Shown in pieces: positions 15,922 to 24,568 of a DNA stretch of 64,000 nt (position 1 is its first letter; every line of letters starts with the position of its first letter). Location of the stretch: contig JAZNAE010000091.1 in assembly GCA_045586385.1 (NCBI GenBank), positions 1-64,000 on the forward strand, written 5' to 3'. Position numbers and translations under genes: made by a program. This DNA is from Suilimivivens sp045586385. Its GTDB lineage: Bacteria; Bacillota; Clostridia; Lachnospirales; Lachnospiraceae. Under the pieces are notes generated by a model. It had not been told where the DNA came from. It saw only the letters and a program-made list of their open reading frames with translations, and did not search any database.

Positions 15922-16680
15922 ATGGAACAAAAGATAAGTGAAATTAAAAATATTTTACAGGCAGCCGATTTAAATGGGCTGCCTGACTTTATAAAAATGT
16001 ATGAAACAGATGAAAGAGCAGGCGTGCAGAGTCTTTTAGAGAAAGCAAGAAAGCGGATTGCAGATTATGAAAAAGAACTTGCCCGCATAGAAAAAATGAA
16101 AGCATTTGAAAAAGAGTATGATTCTTTTTCTTATATCTGCGGCATCGATGAAGTGGGAAGAGGACCACTTGCAGGTCCCGTCGTGGCAGGTGCGGTTATT
16201 CTGCCAAAAGATTGTGACATTTTATACCTAAATGATTCCAAGCAGTTGTCCGAAAAAAAGAGAGAAGAGCTTTATGAAATAATCATGGAAAAGGCTGTTT
16301 CTGTCGGGCTTGGTTATGTATCACCGGAGAGAATTGATGAAATCAATATTTTACAGGCGACGTTCGAGGCTATGAGAGAAGCGATTTTACAACTGGAGCC
16401 ACAGCCTGATTTGCTACTAAATGATGCAGTGACAATTCCGAAGGTGGAGATAAAGCAGGTGCCGATTATTAAGGGCGATGCGAAAAGTATATCAATTGCA
16501 GCAGCAAGTATTATTGCAAAGGTGACAAGAGACCGTTTGATGGTTCAGTATGACAGTGTTTTTCCTGAGTATGGGTTTGCATCAAATAAAGGATATGGTG
16601 CAGCTATGCATATTGAAGCATTAAAAAAATATGGTCCTACACCGATTCACAGAAAGAGTTTTATAAAGAATTTAATTTAG
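15922..16680 (+). CDS. rnhB: Ribonuclease HII
   Basis: Removes ribonucleotides and RNA from RNA/DNA hybrids. 252 residues: an N-terminal extension of about 70 residues typical of Firmicute RNase HII, then the catalytic domain from GIDEVGRGPLAGPVVAGAV (Asp76, Glu77), with LLNDAV and ASIIAKVTRDRLM. The order rbgA-rnhB-ylqG-ylqH is as in B. subtilis. Odd: codons about 13-22 include a 9-bp perfect inverted repeat (CAGGCAGCC/GGCTGCCTG, 15958-15985) that could fold in the mRNA close to the start. Confidence 0.97.
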   Translation: MEQKISEIKNILQAADLNGLPDFIKMYETDERAGVQSLLEKARKRIADYEKELARIEKMKAFEKEYDSFSYICGIDEVGRGPLAGPVVAGAVILPKDCDILYLNDSKQLSEKKREELYEIIMEKAVSVGLGYVSPERIDEINILQATFEAMREAILQLEPQPDLLLNDAVTIPKVEIKQVPIIKGDAKSISIAAASIIAKVTRDRLMVQYDSVFPEYGFASNKGYGAAMHIEALKKYGPTPIHRKSFIKNLI

Positions 16681-16689
16681 GGAGAGAGC

Positions 16690-18309
16690 ATGCGGTTATC
16701 TTCATTGTTTAGTCAGGGAAATCAAGTGCATATAGAAAATACACCGGTAGATGCTGCCACGCTTGAGCAAAACTTAAAAAATGGCTTGGAGCAGGTAGCA
16801 GGCAAGGCATCCGGAGAGACAGTGTCAGGAACAATTGTTGATAAGAGCGGATTGGATATTCTGATTGCAATTGGCAAAAACCAGATGCTTCAGGCGAGAT
16901 TAGAAGGTAATATGCAGGTCGATATCGGTCAGCAGATGACCTTTGCCATTAAAAATGCAATTGGGAATAAAGTGATTTTAAGTCCTCTTTTCACCAATAT
17001 GGCAAATGATCCTAATATTTCCAAGGCACTGCAAATGGCAGGAATACCTGAAACAGAGGTTTCTGTTCATATGGTAAAGGCTATGATGCAGGAAGGGATG
17101 TCCATTGACAAAAATAGTCTGCAACAAATGATGCGGACAATAAATCTAAATCCGCAGGCAAATATAGAAACACTTTTGCAACTTGCCAGACTAAATATTC
17201 CTGCAACAGAAGAAAATATCTTCCAGATGGATGCTTATAAAAATCTTGAGCATCAATTGACAGAAGGTATTCATACAGTTGCCGATTCTCTTGTTGAAAC
17301 GTGGAAAGGTATGATTGCTGAAAGTAATTATTCAGATGGAATTGCTTTATATAAAGAAGTAGTGTCTTTGCTTGGCGAGCAAAGTCTTGCAGAAACAAAT
17401 ATAACAGCTCAAACAAGTGATAGCACGAGCACCCAAACGCTACAAGGGGTACAGGAAAGTCCTGTAATTGTGGGGCAGGAAAACAGGCAGGATGTAATTG
17501 CATTAAACGGATTGGATGCTGATGAGACATTGGCGCTTGCAGAGGAGTTAAAGCAAGCCGGTTTTGAGGAACTGGGTGAGGCAGTTAAAAATCAGCAAAC
17601 GGACAGTAAAACACTTTTTGCCGAACTTGGTAAGGTATTAAAAACAGAAATTCTACCGGAGCAGGCACAGAGCGCTATAAAATTATTGGATAGCAAAGAG
17701 TTTCATAAACTTTTGAAGAATGAAATGCAAAATGCATGGATGCTTATGCCGGAAGAAGTGGCGGAAGAAAAGAAGGTTGATGATTTATATACGCGGCTTA
17801 GCAGGCAGCTACATCGCCTACAGGGAGCGATAGAACAAACAGCAAATCAGTCGCCGGTAGCTAAAGCGGTAAATCATTTGTCAGGAAATATTGATTTTAT
17901 GAATCAATTAAACCAGATGTTTACTTATGTACAGTTACCTTTAAAGTTGCAGGGACAGGAAGCAAACGGGGAATTGTATGTATATACCAATAAAAAGAAT
18001 CTGGCAAAAGAAGACGGAGAAGTCAGTGCTCTGCTTCATTTGGACATGGAGCATCTGGGCAGTGTAGATGTCCATGTGAGCATGAAAGAGCAAAAAGTAG
18101 CTACAAAATTTTATTTACAGGATGAGAGTGCACTTGACTTAATTGCAGACCATATTGATATTCTGAATGAGAGACTGAATAAAAGAGGTTATGAAATGCA
18201 GGCTTCTTTTATACAAAAAGACAGTGAAAAAAAAGTGATTGAAGAAATGCTGGTACAGAACAAAAACGTGTCTGTGCTGACAGGATACTCGTTTGATGCA
18301 AGAGCTTAA
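16690..18309 (+). CDS. FliK/YlqG-like protein with hook-length-control-type C-terminus
   Basis: 539 residues, glutamine-rich, no signal peptide or membrane segment. The N-terminal about 100 residues include SGTIVDKSGLDILIAIG, like a small beta domain. The C-terminal about 130 residues (from LPLKLQGQEANGELYVY, through LGSVDVHVSMKEQKVATKFY, to the end) resemble the FliK C-terminal (Flg_hook) domain in spacing and in the L-G-x-V-x-V-x-x-S-x pattern. It sits after rnhB and before the FlhB-tail-like gene, the same place as B. subtilis ylqG. No flagellar genes are in the window. Homology to FliK is my reading of the pattern; function is unknown. Confidence 0.68.
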   Translation: MRLSSLFSQGNQVHIENTPVDAATLEQNLKNGLEQVAGKASGETVSGTIVDKSGLDILIAIGKNQMLQARLEGNMQVDIGQQMTFAIKNAIGNKVILSPLFTNMANDPNISKALQMAGIPETEVSVHMVKAMMQEGMSIDKNSLQQMMRTINLNPQANIETLLQLARLNIPATEENIFQMDAYKNLEHQLTEGIHTVADSLVETWKGMIAESNYSDGIALYKEVVSLLGEQSLAETNITAQTSDSTSTQTLQGVQESPVIVGQENRQDVIALNGLDADETLALAEELKQAGFEELGEAVKNQQTDSKTLFAELGKVLKTEILPEQAQSAIKLLDSKEFHKLLKNEMQNAWMLMPEEVAEEKKVDDLYTRLSRQLHRLQGAIEQTANQSPVAKAVNHLSGNIDFMNQLNQMFTYVQLPLKLQGQEANGELYVYTNKKNLAKEDGEVSALLHLDMEHLGSVDVHVSMKEQKVATKFYLQDESALDLIADHIDILNERLNKRGYEMQASFIQKDSEKKVIEEMLVQNKNVSVLTGYSFDARA

Positions 18310-18318
18310 GAAGGCATA

Positions 18319-18627
18319 ATGAGGCATAAGAAGTTTATGGATGAAAAAAAGAATAAACCCAAACAGGCCATTGCCTTAGCTTATAATCCTGAAGATGATG
18401 CACCCAAAGTAATTGCATCGGGAAAAGGGGCATTGGCTGAGCGTATTATTGAAAAAGCGAAAGAAGCGGATGTGCCGGTACATCGTGATGATAAACTGGC
18501 AGATACTTTATCGCGTCTTGATATCGGTGATATGATTCCGCCGGAATTATATGAAGTTGTTGCAGAGATTTTGATATTTGTGGATGCTATGGATAAAATC
18601 AAAGCGAAAATGGATAAAAGTAATTAA
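18319..18627 (+). CDS. Stand-alone FlhB C-terminal-like protein (YlqH family)
   Basis: 102 residues that match the cytoplasmic tail of FlhB/EscU export-gate proteins beginning just after the autocleavage site: KQAIALAYNPEDDAPKVIAS, A-x-x-I-I-E-K-A-K-E, VPVHRDDKLADTLSRLDIG and IPPELYEVVAEILIFV. The membrane domain and the NPTH cleavage motif are absent, so it is not a full FlhB. It is B. subtilis YlqH-like and immediately follows the FliK-like gene; FliK and FlhB-C interact in flagella, so the pair may interact too (inference). Start could be ATG 18319 or ATG 18337; AAGAAGG upstream favours 18319. Confidence 0.82.
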   Translation: MRHKKFMDEKKNKPKQAIALAYNPEDDAPKVIASGKGALAERIIEKAKEADVPVHRDDKLADTLSRLDIGDMIPPELYEVVAEILIFVDAMDKIKAKMDKSN

Positions 18628-18641
18628 TTGAGAGGTTTTTT

Positions 18642-19016
18642 GTGAACCGGGTAGAAAAAGGGAAGAAATATGAAGAAGCAGCTGTTGCATTTTTAAAAGA
18701 AAGAGGCTTCATAGTACTTGAAAGAAATTACAGATGCAGACAGGGGGAGGTTGATGTGATTGGAATTCACGACAACTGTCTTGTTTTTGTGGAAGTAAAA
18801 TACAGAAAAGATAATAGCCGGGGAGTACCGGAGGAAGCAGTCGGAGTCAGTAAACAGAAAAAAATCTGTCACACCTCCGATTATTTTCGTATCAGCCATA
18901 AAAAATATTTTCCGCTGCAGGTAAGATATGATGTAGTGGCTGTTACCGGAGATGAAAGCAATATCAAATGGTACCGGAATGCATTTATGTATCAGGGAAG
19001 TGCATACGGTTGGTAA
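18642..19016 (+). CDS. YraN/UPF0102 family nuclease-like protein
   Basis: 124-residue member of UPF0102, a restriction-endonuclease-like fold of unknown role often found near rnhB. The conserved E-x-A-x-x-F-L-x-x-R-G, RCRQGEVDVIG and VFVEVKYRKD segments carry the predicted E-D-ExK catalytic set. Starts at GTG 18642 after GAGAGG. Stops 13 bases before pgeF. Confidence 0.93.
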   Translation: MNRVEKGKKYEEAAVAFLKERGFIVLERNYRCRQGEVDVIGIHDNCLVFVEVKYRKDNSRGVPEEAVGVSKQKKICHTSDYFRISHKKYFPLQVRYDVVAVTGDESNIKWYRNAFMYQGSAYGW

Positions 19017-19029
19017 AAGGAGACCAGCT

Positions 19030-19896
19030 ATGAATTTGTGTTATAAAGATGTAAAAAGAAAATCGGGAAAAGAAGTTCTCAAACAGAGAAAATATAAAGA
19101 AATAGAATATTTGACATTTCCGGGACTTGAAGAAACAGGACTTATAAATCATTTATTTACAACCAGAATCGGTGGAGTAAGTGAGGGTATATTTTCATCC
19201 ATGAATCTCAGCTACACAAGAGGGGACAAAAAAGAATCGGTAGATGAAAATTTTAGTCGCATTGCGGAGATTTTCGGAAGCAATGCGGAGAAAATAGTCT
19301 GTTCAGACCAGACGCATACAACCAATATCCGTTTCGTCACAGAAGATGATTGTGGGAAAGGAATTGTGAAAGAAAAAGATTATCGTGATATAGACGGATT
19401 GATTACCAATAAGCCGGGCATTATTTTAGCCACTTTTTATGCGGATTGTGTTCCGCTTTATTTTGTTGATACGGAAAATAGGGCAATCGGACTTAGTCAT
19501 TCGGGATGGCGTGGAACCGTGGAAAAAATGGGAGCAGAAACCATTAGAGCGATGGAGAAGGCGTTCCAAACAAAGCCGGAACATATAAAGGCAGCAATTG
19601 GCCCGTCTATTTGTCAGGATTGCTATGAAGTGAGTGAGGATGTGGCAGTTCAATTTATGGATTTGTTCAAAGCAGATTCAGAGCATATTTTAAAAGCCGG
19701 TAAAGAAAAAGGAAAATATCAACTCAATCTGTGGGAAGCAAATAAAAGAATTCTTATGGAAGCAGGGGTTTCTGAAAAGAATATTGAGGTGACGGATATT
19801 TGTACCTGTTGTAACAGTGAGTACTTATTTTCCCATAGGGCAAGTAACGGCATGAGAGGAAATCTTGCAGCATTTATGGAATTAAGAAAGTCTTAA
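19030..19896 (+). CDS. pgeF: Laccase-domain purine nucleosidase/phosphorylase-like protein PgeF (YlmD/YfiH)
   Basis: YfiH/YlmD (Cu-oxidase_4) family protein, about 288 residues. The E. coli homologue is reported to edit peptidoglycan precursors, and other members act on purine nucleosides. The zinc ligands typical of the family are seen in CSDQTHTTN, FYADCVPLYF and LSHSGWRGTVEK. The C-terminal DICTCCNSEYLFSHRAS motif is conserved. The start is ATG 19030, set by AAAAGGAG seven bases upstream; the longer frame from 18952 overlaps yraN and lacks a ribosome site. A small T-tailed hairpin overlaps its stop codon. Confidence 0.93.
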   Translation: MNLCYKDVKRKSGKEVLKQRKYKEIEYLTFPGLEETGLINHLFTTRIGGVSEGIFSSMNLSYTRGDKKESVDENFSRIAEIFGSNAEKIVCSDQTHTTNIRFVTEDDCGKGIVKEKDYRDIDGLITNKPGIILATFYADCVPLYFVDTENRAIGLSHSGWRGTVEKMGAETIRAMEKAFQTKPEHIKAAIGPSICQDCYEVSEDVAVQFMDLFKADSEHILKAGKEKGKYQLNLWEANKRILMEAGVSEKNIEVTDICTCCNSEYLFSHRASNGMRGNLAAFMELRKS

Positions 19897-19903
19897 TTTT
19901 TTT
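19881..19903 (+). terminator. Terminator overlapping the pgeF stop
   Basis: ATTAAGA-AAG-TCTTAAT followed by a seven-base T run. Stem is AT-rich and only seven pairs, so efficiency may be modest. Confidence 0.5.
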
Positions 19904-19915
19904 GCTAGGAAACAC

Positions 19916-19944
19916 TTAAAAAATATATGTTTTACTGATACTAT
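19916..19944 (+). promoter_or_regulatory. Promoter of the two-component system
   Basis: TTAAAA, 17-base spacer, TACTAT with TG one base upstream (extended -10). An inverted repeat CTATC-ATAC-GATAG (19941-19954) overlaps the -10 and start point and could be an autoregulatory site. Predicted start is about 19951. Confidence 0.5.
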
Positions 19945-19976
19945 CATACGATAGGATGAAAGGAAAGGTTGTTATT

Positions 19977-20669
19977 ATGATTAATATACTGGTTTGTGAT
20001 GATGACAAGGAAATCGTAGATGCAATAGAAATATATTTAAATCAGGAGGGATATCAGGTACATAAAGCGTATGACGGGGAACAGGCAATTAAAATGCTGA
20101 AAGAACTGAATATCCAGCTTCTGATTATTGATATCATGATGCCCAAACTGGACGGAATCCGAGCTACGATTAAAATAAGAGAATACAGCAGTATTCCCAT
20201 TATTTTTCTGTCGGCGAAGTCGGAGGATACCGATAAAATTTTAGGCCTTAATATCGGTGCAGATGATTATGTGACAAAACCTTTTAATCCCTTGGAACTG
20301 GTAGCCAGAGTGAAATCCAATTTAAGAAGATACACACAACTTGGTAACTTAAATGTTGAGAATAATGCTTTATTCTCAGCGGGAGGACTATGTATTAATG
20401 ATGATACCAAGGAAGTGAAGGTTGACGGGGAAAGCGTAAAACTGACACCTATCGAGTATAATATTTTGCTTTTACTTGTAAAAAATCAGGGACGTGTCTT
20501 TTCCATTAACCAGATCTATGAAAGTATATGGAACGAAGAAGCCATCGGTGCAGACAATACGGTAGCGGTTCATATCAGACATATCCGTGAGAAAATTGAA
20601 ATCAATCCGAAAGAGCCTAGGTATTTAAAAGTGGTATGGGGAGTAGGATATAAAATTGAAAAGCAATAG
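19977..20669 (+). CDS. OmpR/VanR-type response regulator
   Basis: 230 residues: receiver domain (1-about 120) with acidic pocket CDDD, phospho-acceptor Asp52 in LIIDIMMP and conserved lysine in YVTKPF, then a winged-helix OmpR-type DNA-binding domain (about 130-230, with VKLTPIEYNILLLL and DNTVAVHIRHIREKIE). Start: ATG 19977 with GAAAGGAAAGG upstream; ATG 19956 would be about five bases from the predicted transcript start. The partner kinase follows after 20 bases. Signal and regulon unknown; sequence resembles VanR, but no van genes are adjacent. Confidence 0.93.
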   Translation: MINILVCDDDKEIVDAIEIYLNQEGYQVHKAYDGEQAIKMLKELNIQLLIIDIMMPKLDGIRATIKIREYSSIPIIFLSAKSEDTDKILGLNIGADDYVTKPFNPLELVARVKSNLRRYTQLGNLNVENNALFSAGGLCINDDTKEVKVDGESVKLTPIEYNILLLLVKNQGRVFSINQIYESIWNEEAIGADNTVAVHIRHIREKIEINPKEPRYLKVVWGVGYKIEKQ

Positions 20670-20689
20670 GATAAACCGGAGGATTAGAA

Positions 20690-23194
20690 ATGAAAAAGAG
20701 GAGTAATACTTTCTTGCATATATTGCAACATATTTGTTTTGTTGCGGGAGCAGTGGCCTTTGCACTTATGAACATAGGAGCACATGTTGTGGTGGAAGAT
20801 GCAAAAGGTGTAAAATATTACAATGTTTACGACAATGAAGGTGTTCCATTTGAAGATTCAACACTTTTTAATGAAATACTGGGAAACAATGTATATGATG
20901 TTATCTGTTACGGAGCTATCAGAGGACAGATGGAAACAAACGGGAAATATGATGCAAAAAAAACGGTTGATGTAACAGCCTTTGCAAACAGATATGAAGG
21001 GATAGAGCAGGAGTATATTACTGCTGAATATTATTTGGAAGATCTGATTAAATGGGCACGTTATGGTTTTGAAACAGAAGAAGTGTTTATGCAGGGTGAT
21101 GAGGTTAGTGATTTTCTTTCCCCAATGCGTACCGTGACATATGTAGATTATGAAGATGGTGATTATGAAGGCGGAACAATCAGCTATTTAAATTCTGATA
21201 TCAAAAAAAATACCCATGTTATGGATGTTTCGGGAAATATGATGTCAGAAAGCGGTGATTCCATGCGTGATGATGCGCAGGCAACCGTTATGAAGAACCG
21301 TTACCAGACAATAGACGGTAAGAATATAGAGAAATATGTTTTTTCATGGAATGAATACTATGAACTTTGTGGGAATGTGCAAAAAGCAGCAAAAGACTTA
21401 CAAATAAACTATGAAGAATATTTGAAATATAATGAATATTATGATGCCGATCATTCAAACATTGTCTATTACATTAGAAAGACAATCGGTGATGAAGTAA
21501 TTATTTATAGCAATAGAGAAATAAAAAGCGATAAACTCAGTGTTTTAGAAAAGAATCTAAAGGATGAGTGCAGTAAATATATATATTATGATCCTGAAAA
21601 TATGGTGTATGATACCAATACACTGATAGAAGAAGAAACTGTAAGATATGTACTTAACGGATATGAGTATGCGTATCCTGCAAACACACAGATTTTAATA
21701 GGAGTTGCAGATTCCTATCATGCTTCGGATGTGTTTTCACAGGTAAAAACCAGATTTGATCATTATTCACCTCATTTTGGTTTGTATGCAGGTATCATGA
21801 TTTGTTCTGCTGTTTTATACGTATTTTTGTTAGTACTCATAACAATAAATGAGGGAAGAAGAAAACAGAAAGAAACAGGAAATACGGTAATACGATTAAA
21901 TCAGGAAGATAAAATTCCGACGGAAGTGATGCTGTTATTTGCAGTGTTAGTCATAGCCGTATATACTTATCTGATTATTGGTGGCAAAATTTCTGCTATA
22001 AAAACACTTATTAATCATTCAGCATTAGGAGTAGCATGCGGAGCTGTAGCACTTTTGACAAGTCTATTATTTTCTTTCTTCTATTACAGTTTTGTGAGAA
22101 GAATAAAAGCAAAGGTATTATGGAAAAATAGTCTGGCTCGAAGATTTTGTTTATGGCTTAAGAAGATGATGCTGCATATATATGACAATTCATCGGTTGT
22201 TTTAAGAGTATGGGTTCCGGTGGTATTGGTTATATTAATTAATATATTATTGATATTGGCAATGGGAATTCCGGGTGCAATGATTGTCGGAATGATAGAT
22301 GTTATGATTGGTGTTATCTATTATAAAACAGCACTTGACAGACAGCGTATATTAAAAGGAATCGAAAAGATAAACAGTGGTGATACGGAACACCAGATTG
22401 ATGAAAAGGGACTTCACGGAGATAATCTGGTTCTTGCCAATGCCGTCAATAGTATTGGAGAAGGAATTAGGAATGCAGTATCAACCAGTATGAAGGATGA
22501 ACGGCTGAAAGCGGATCTTATTACCAACGTATCACACGACATTAAAACGCCGCTCACCTCCATTATTAATTATGTAGATTTAATTAAGCGTGAAAATGTA
22601 GAAAATCCGAAAGTAATAGAATATATTGAAATTCTGGATGTGAAGTCGCAGAGATTAAAGCAGCTTACAGACGATTTAGTAGAGGCATCCAAGATATCTT
22701 CCGGTAATATAGTGTTACATTGGGAAAAGATTAATTTAGTAGAGTTATTAAATCAGACAATCGGAGAATTCTCTGAAAAGTTTGAGGAAAAGACACTAAC
22801 ACCGATATTCCGCTCTTCTGAAAGAAATGTTTATATTAATGCAGACAGCAGGCGTATTTGGCGAGTAATAGAAAATTTGTTTAATAACATTTTTAAATAT
22901 GCACTTGCGGGTACAAGAATATATATTGATTTGCATACAATGCAAAAGGATAACGGAGATGCTCAGGTGTCCCTTTCCATCCTCAATATTTCAGAAAACC
23001 CGATTAAGGTAAATACGGAAGAGTTGACGGAGCGATTTATCAGAGGAGATGAGTCCAGAACGACTGAAGGAAGCGGACTTGGTTTATCGATTGCCAAAAA
23101 TCTGACAGAGGTTCAGAAAGGCAAATTTGAAATTGCCGTAGACGGAGATTTATTTAAAGTGATTCTTACATTCCCATTATTGAAAGAAAAATAA
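20690..23194 (+). CDS. Large membrane sensor histidine kinase
   Basis: 834 residues, much longer than typical VanS-type kinases (about 350-450). One transmembrane helix near the N-terminus (about 10-30), an extracytoplasmic domain of about 320 residues rich in Tyr/Asp/Glu with no recognised fold, then about five or six membrane segments between residues 360 and 550, a short linker, the dimerisation domain with phospho-acceptor His616 in VSHDIKTPLTSI, and the ATPase domain with NLFNNIFKYA (N box) and EGSGLGLSIAKNL (G box). GGAGG precedes the ATG. It pairs with the regulator just upstream. The extracellular domain suggests sensing of an extracytoplasmic or envelope signal (inference). Confidence 0.92.
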   Translation: MKKRSNTFLHILQHICFVAGAVAFALMNIGAHVVVEDAKGVKYYNVYDNEGVPFEDSTLFNEILGNNVYDVICYGAIRGQMETNGKYDAKKTVDVTAFANRYEGIEQEYITAEYYLEDLIKWARYGFETEEVFMQGDEVSDFLSPMRTVTYVDYEDGDYEGGTISYLNSDIKKNTHVMDVSGNMMSESGDSMRDDAQATVMKNRYQTIDGKNIEKYVFSWNEYYELCGNVQKAAKDLQINYEEYLKYNEYYDADHSNIVYYIRKTIGDEVIIYSNREIKSDKLSVLEKNLKDECSKYIYYDPENMVYDTNTLIEEETVRYVLNGYEYAYPANTQILIGVADSYHASDVFSQVKTRFDHYSPHFGLYAGIMICSAVLYVFLLVLITINEGRRKQKETGNTVIRLNQEDKIPTEVMLLFAVLVIAVYTYLIIGGKISAIKTLINHSALGVACGAVALLTSLLFSFFYYSFVRRIKAKVLWKNSLARRFCLWLKKMMLHIYDNSSVVLRVWVPVVLVILINILLILAMGIPGAMIVGMIDVMIGVIYYKTALDRQRILKGIEKINSGDTEHQIDEKGLHGDNLVLANAVNSIGEGIRNAVSTSMKDERLKADLITNVSHDIKTPLTSIINYVDLIKRENVENPKVIEYIEILDVKSQRLKQLTDDLVEASKISSGNIVLHWEKINLVELLNQTIGEFSEKFEEKTLTPIFRSSERNVYINADSRRIWRVIENLFNNIFKYALAGTRIYIDLHTMQKDNGDAQVSLSILNISENPIKVNTEELTERFIRGDESRTTEGSGLGLSIAKNLTEVQKGKFEIAVDGDLFKVILTFPLLKEK

Positions 23195-23200
23195 ATGCAT

Positions 23201-23238
23201 AAAAAAAGGGCTTTGGTTTTAGAACCAAGGCCCTTTTT
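23201..23238. terminator. Bidirectional terminator between the kinase gene and prs
   Basis: AAAAAGGGCTTTGGTT pairs with AACCAAGGCCCTTTTT (one wobble), loop TTAG, A-run on one side and T-run on the other. Serves the convergent genes on both strands. Confidence 0.93.
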
Positions 23239-23250
23239 CATGATAACTCA

Positions 23251-24453
23251 TTAAGCGGGATCATCCTGAATCATTTCAGTTTCACGATTATTGTATTTGG
23301 CAAGAATTTCATGAATCTTTTCTGTGGGTGTATAAACATTAACCATGGAAGAGTCATGATTCATAAAGTCGATAATCGAAGCTAAGAATTTACTCATATC
23401 AGCTTCCAAATAGTAAGGACGTTCTTTTAATTCGGGAATCTGATAAGTTAAATTAGTAGTAATGATTCTGTCAAAATAACATTTTTCATATGCTTCATCA
23501 AATTTGGAGAGCCCTTCCGTGAATAGACCGAAGGTACAACAAATATAAACGCGTTTTGCATTCATGGCTTTTAATTGCTTGGCAGTATCAATCATACTTC
23601 CACCGGAAGCAATAATATCGTCAATAATAATTACATCTTTTCCATCAATGTTTTCGCCTAAAAATTCATGAGCCACAATGGGGTTTTTGCCGTTTACGAT
23701 AGTAGAGTAATCACGGCGTTTATAAAACATACCCGTATCGACACCCAAAACGTTTGCAAAATATACCGCACGGTCAAGAGCACCTTCGTCAGGACTGATT
23801 ACAATTAAGTTGTCTTTATCTACAATCAAATGTTGTTCATTATGAAGAAGTGCGCGGATAAACTGGTAAGGCGGAGTGAAATTGTCAAAACCGCATAAAG
23901 GCTCTGCATTCATAACTCTGGGGTCATGTGCGTCAAAGGTGATGAAATTGTTCACTCCCATACTGCGAAGTTCGGTAAGAGCATAGGCACAGTCTAATGA
24001 TTCGCGACCGTTCCGCTTATGTTGTCTGCCTTCATACATAAACGGCATAATAACATTGATTCTGTGAGCTTTTCCGTTAATGGCAGCAATGACACGTTTT
24101 AAGTCCTGATAGTGGTCATCCGGAGATTTGTAATTGGTATAGCCGTTCATGGTATAGGAAACGCTGTGGTTACAAACATCTACAAGAATAAAAACATCTT
24201 TACCCCTGACGGATTCACCGATAGTAGCTTTTGCTTCTCCGGAGCCAAAACGGGGACAATCCAAATCTATCATATAATTGTCAGAAACATATCCCTTAAA
24301 TGCAGGATCGTTTTTGGCAATGTTTTTAACATCTCTTCGGAAATTAACCAGATGATTATTGACACTGGTTCCGATTTTTTTTGCAGAGTCAAGTACAAGT
24401 AATTTTAACGGAGCAACCGGAATGGCTGCTTCGAGCTCACGTAAGTTGGGCAT
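23251..24453 (-). CDS. prs: Ribose-phosphate pyrophosphokinase (long form)
   Basis: Makes PRPP from ribose 5-phosphate and ATP for purine, pyrimidine, histidine and tryptophan synthesis. 400 residues against about 315 for classical Prs. Recognised by the ATP-binding/flexible segment EGRQHKRNGRESLD, FDAHDPRV, VVISPDEG-like ISPDEGALDR and the PRPP loop VIIIDDIIASGGSM. The extra length is spread over the N-terminus and the C-terminal 60 residues. Start: ATG at 24453 (minus strand), preceded by GGAGG; the TTG at 24465 overlaps that ribosome site. Long Prs proteins of this type occur in clostridia, sometimes alongside a normal Prs; whether this genome has another cannot be seen here. Confidence 0.9.
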   Translation of the reverse strand: MPNLRELEAAIPVAPLKLLVLDSAKKIGTSVNNHLVNFRRDVKNIAKNDPAFKGYVSDNYMIDLDCPRFGSGEAKATIGESVRGKDVFILVDVCNHSVSYTMNGYTNYKSPDDHYQDLKRVIAAINGKAHRINVIMPFMYEGRQHKRNGRESLDCAYALTELRSMGVNNFITFDAHDPRVMNAEPLCGFDNFTPPYQFIRALLHNEQHLIVDKDNLIVISPDEGALDRAVYFANVLGVDTGMFYKRRDYSTIVNGKNPIVAHEFLGENIDGKDVIIIDDIIASGGSMIDTAKQLKAMNAKRVYICCTFGLFTEGLSKFDEAYEKCYFDRIITTNLTYQIPELKERPYYLEADMSKFLASIIDFMNHDSSMVNVYTPTEKIHEILAKYNNRETEMIQDDPA

Positions 24454-24500
24454 GATATCCTCCAAAAAATAAGTAGTTTTACAAAAAAACTTCCATTTAA

Positions 24501-24546
24501 TTTATATCATTATGCTAGTGACACGTCAAGAAATTTCTAGTACAAT
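24501..24546. promoter_or_regulatory. Divergent promoters with abutting -35 boxes (prs and DUF512 gene)
   Basis: Plus strand: GTGACA (24518-24523), 17-base spacer, TACAAT (24541-24546). Minus strand: TTGACG (24529-24524), 17-base spacer, TATAAA (24506-24501). The two -35 hexamers are adjacent with no base between them, so two polymerases could not bind at once. This also shows that the upstream ATG at 24512 is not a start of the DUF512 gene. Confidence 0.75.
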
Positions 24547-24568
24547 AATATATCGAGAGGATTATAAT

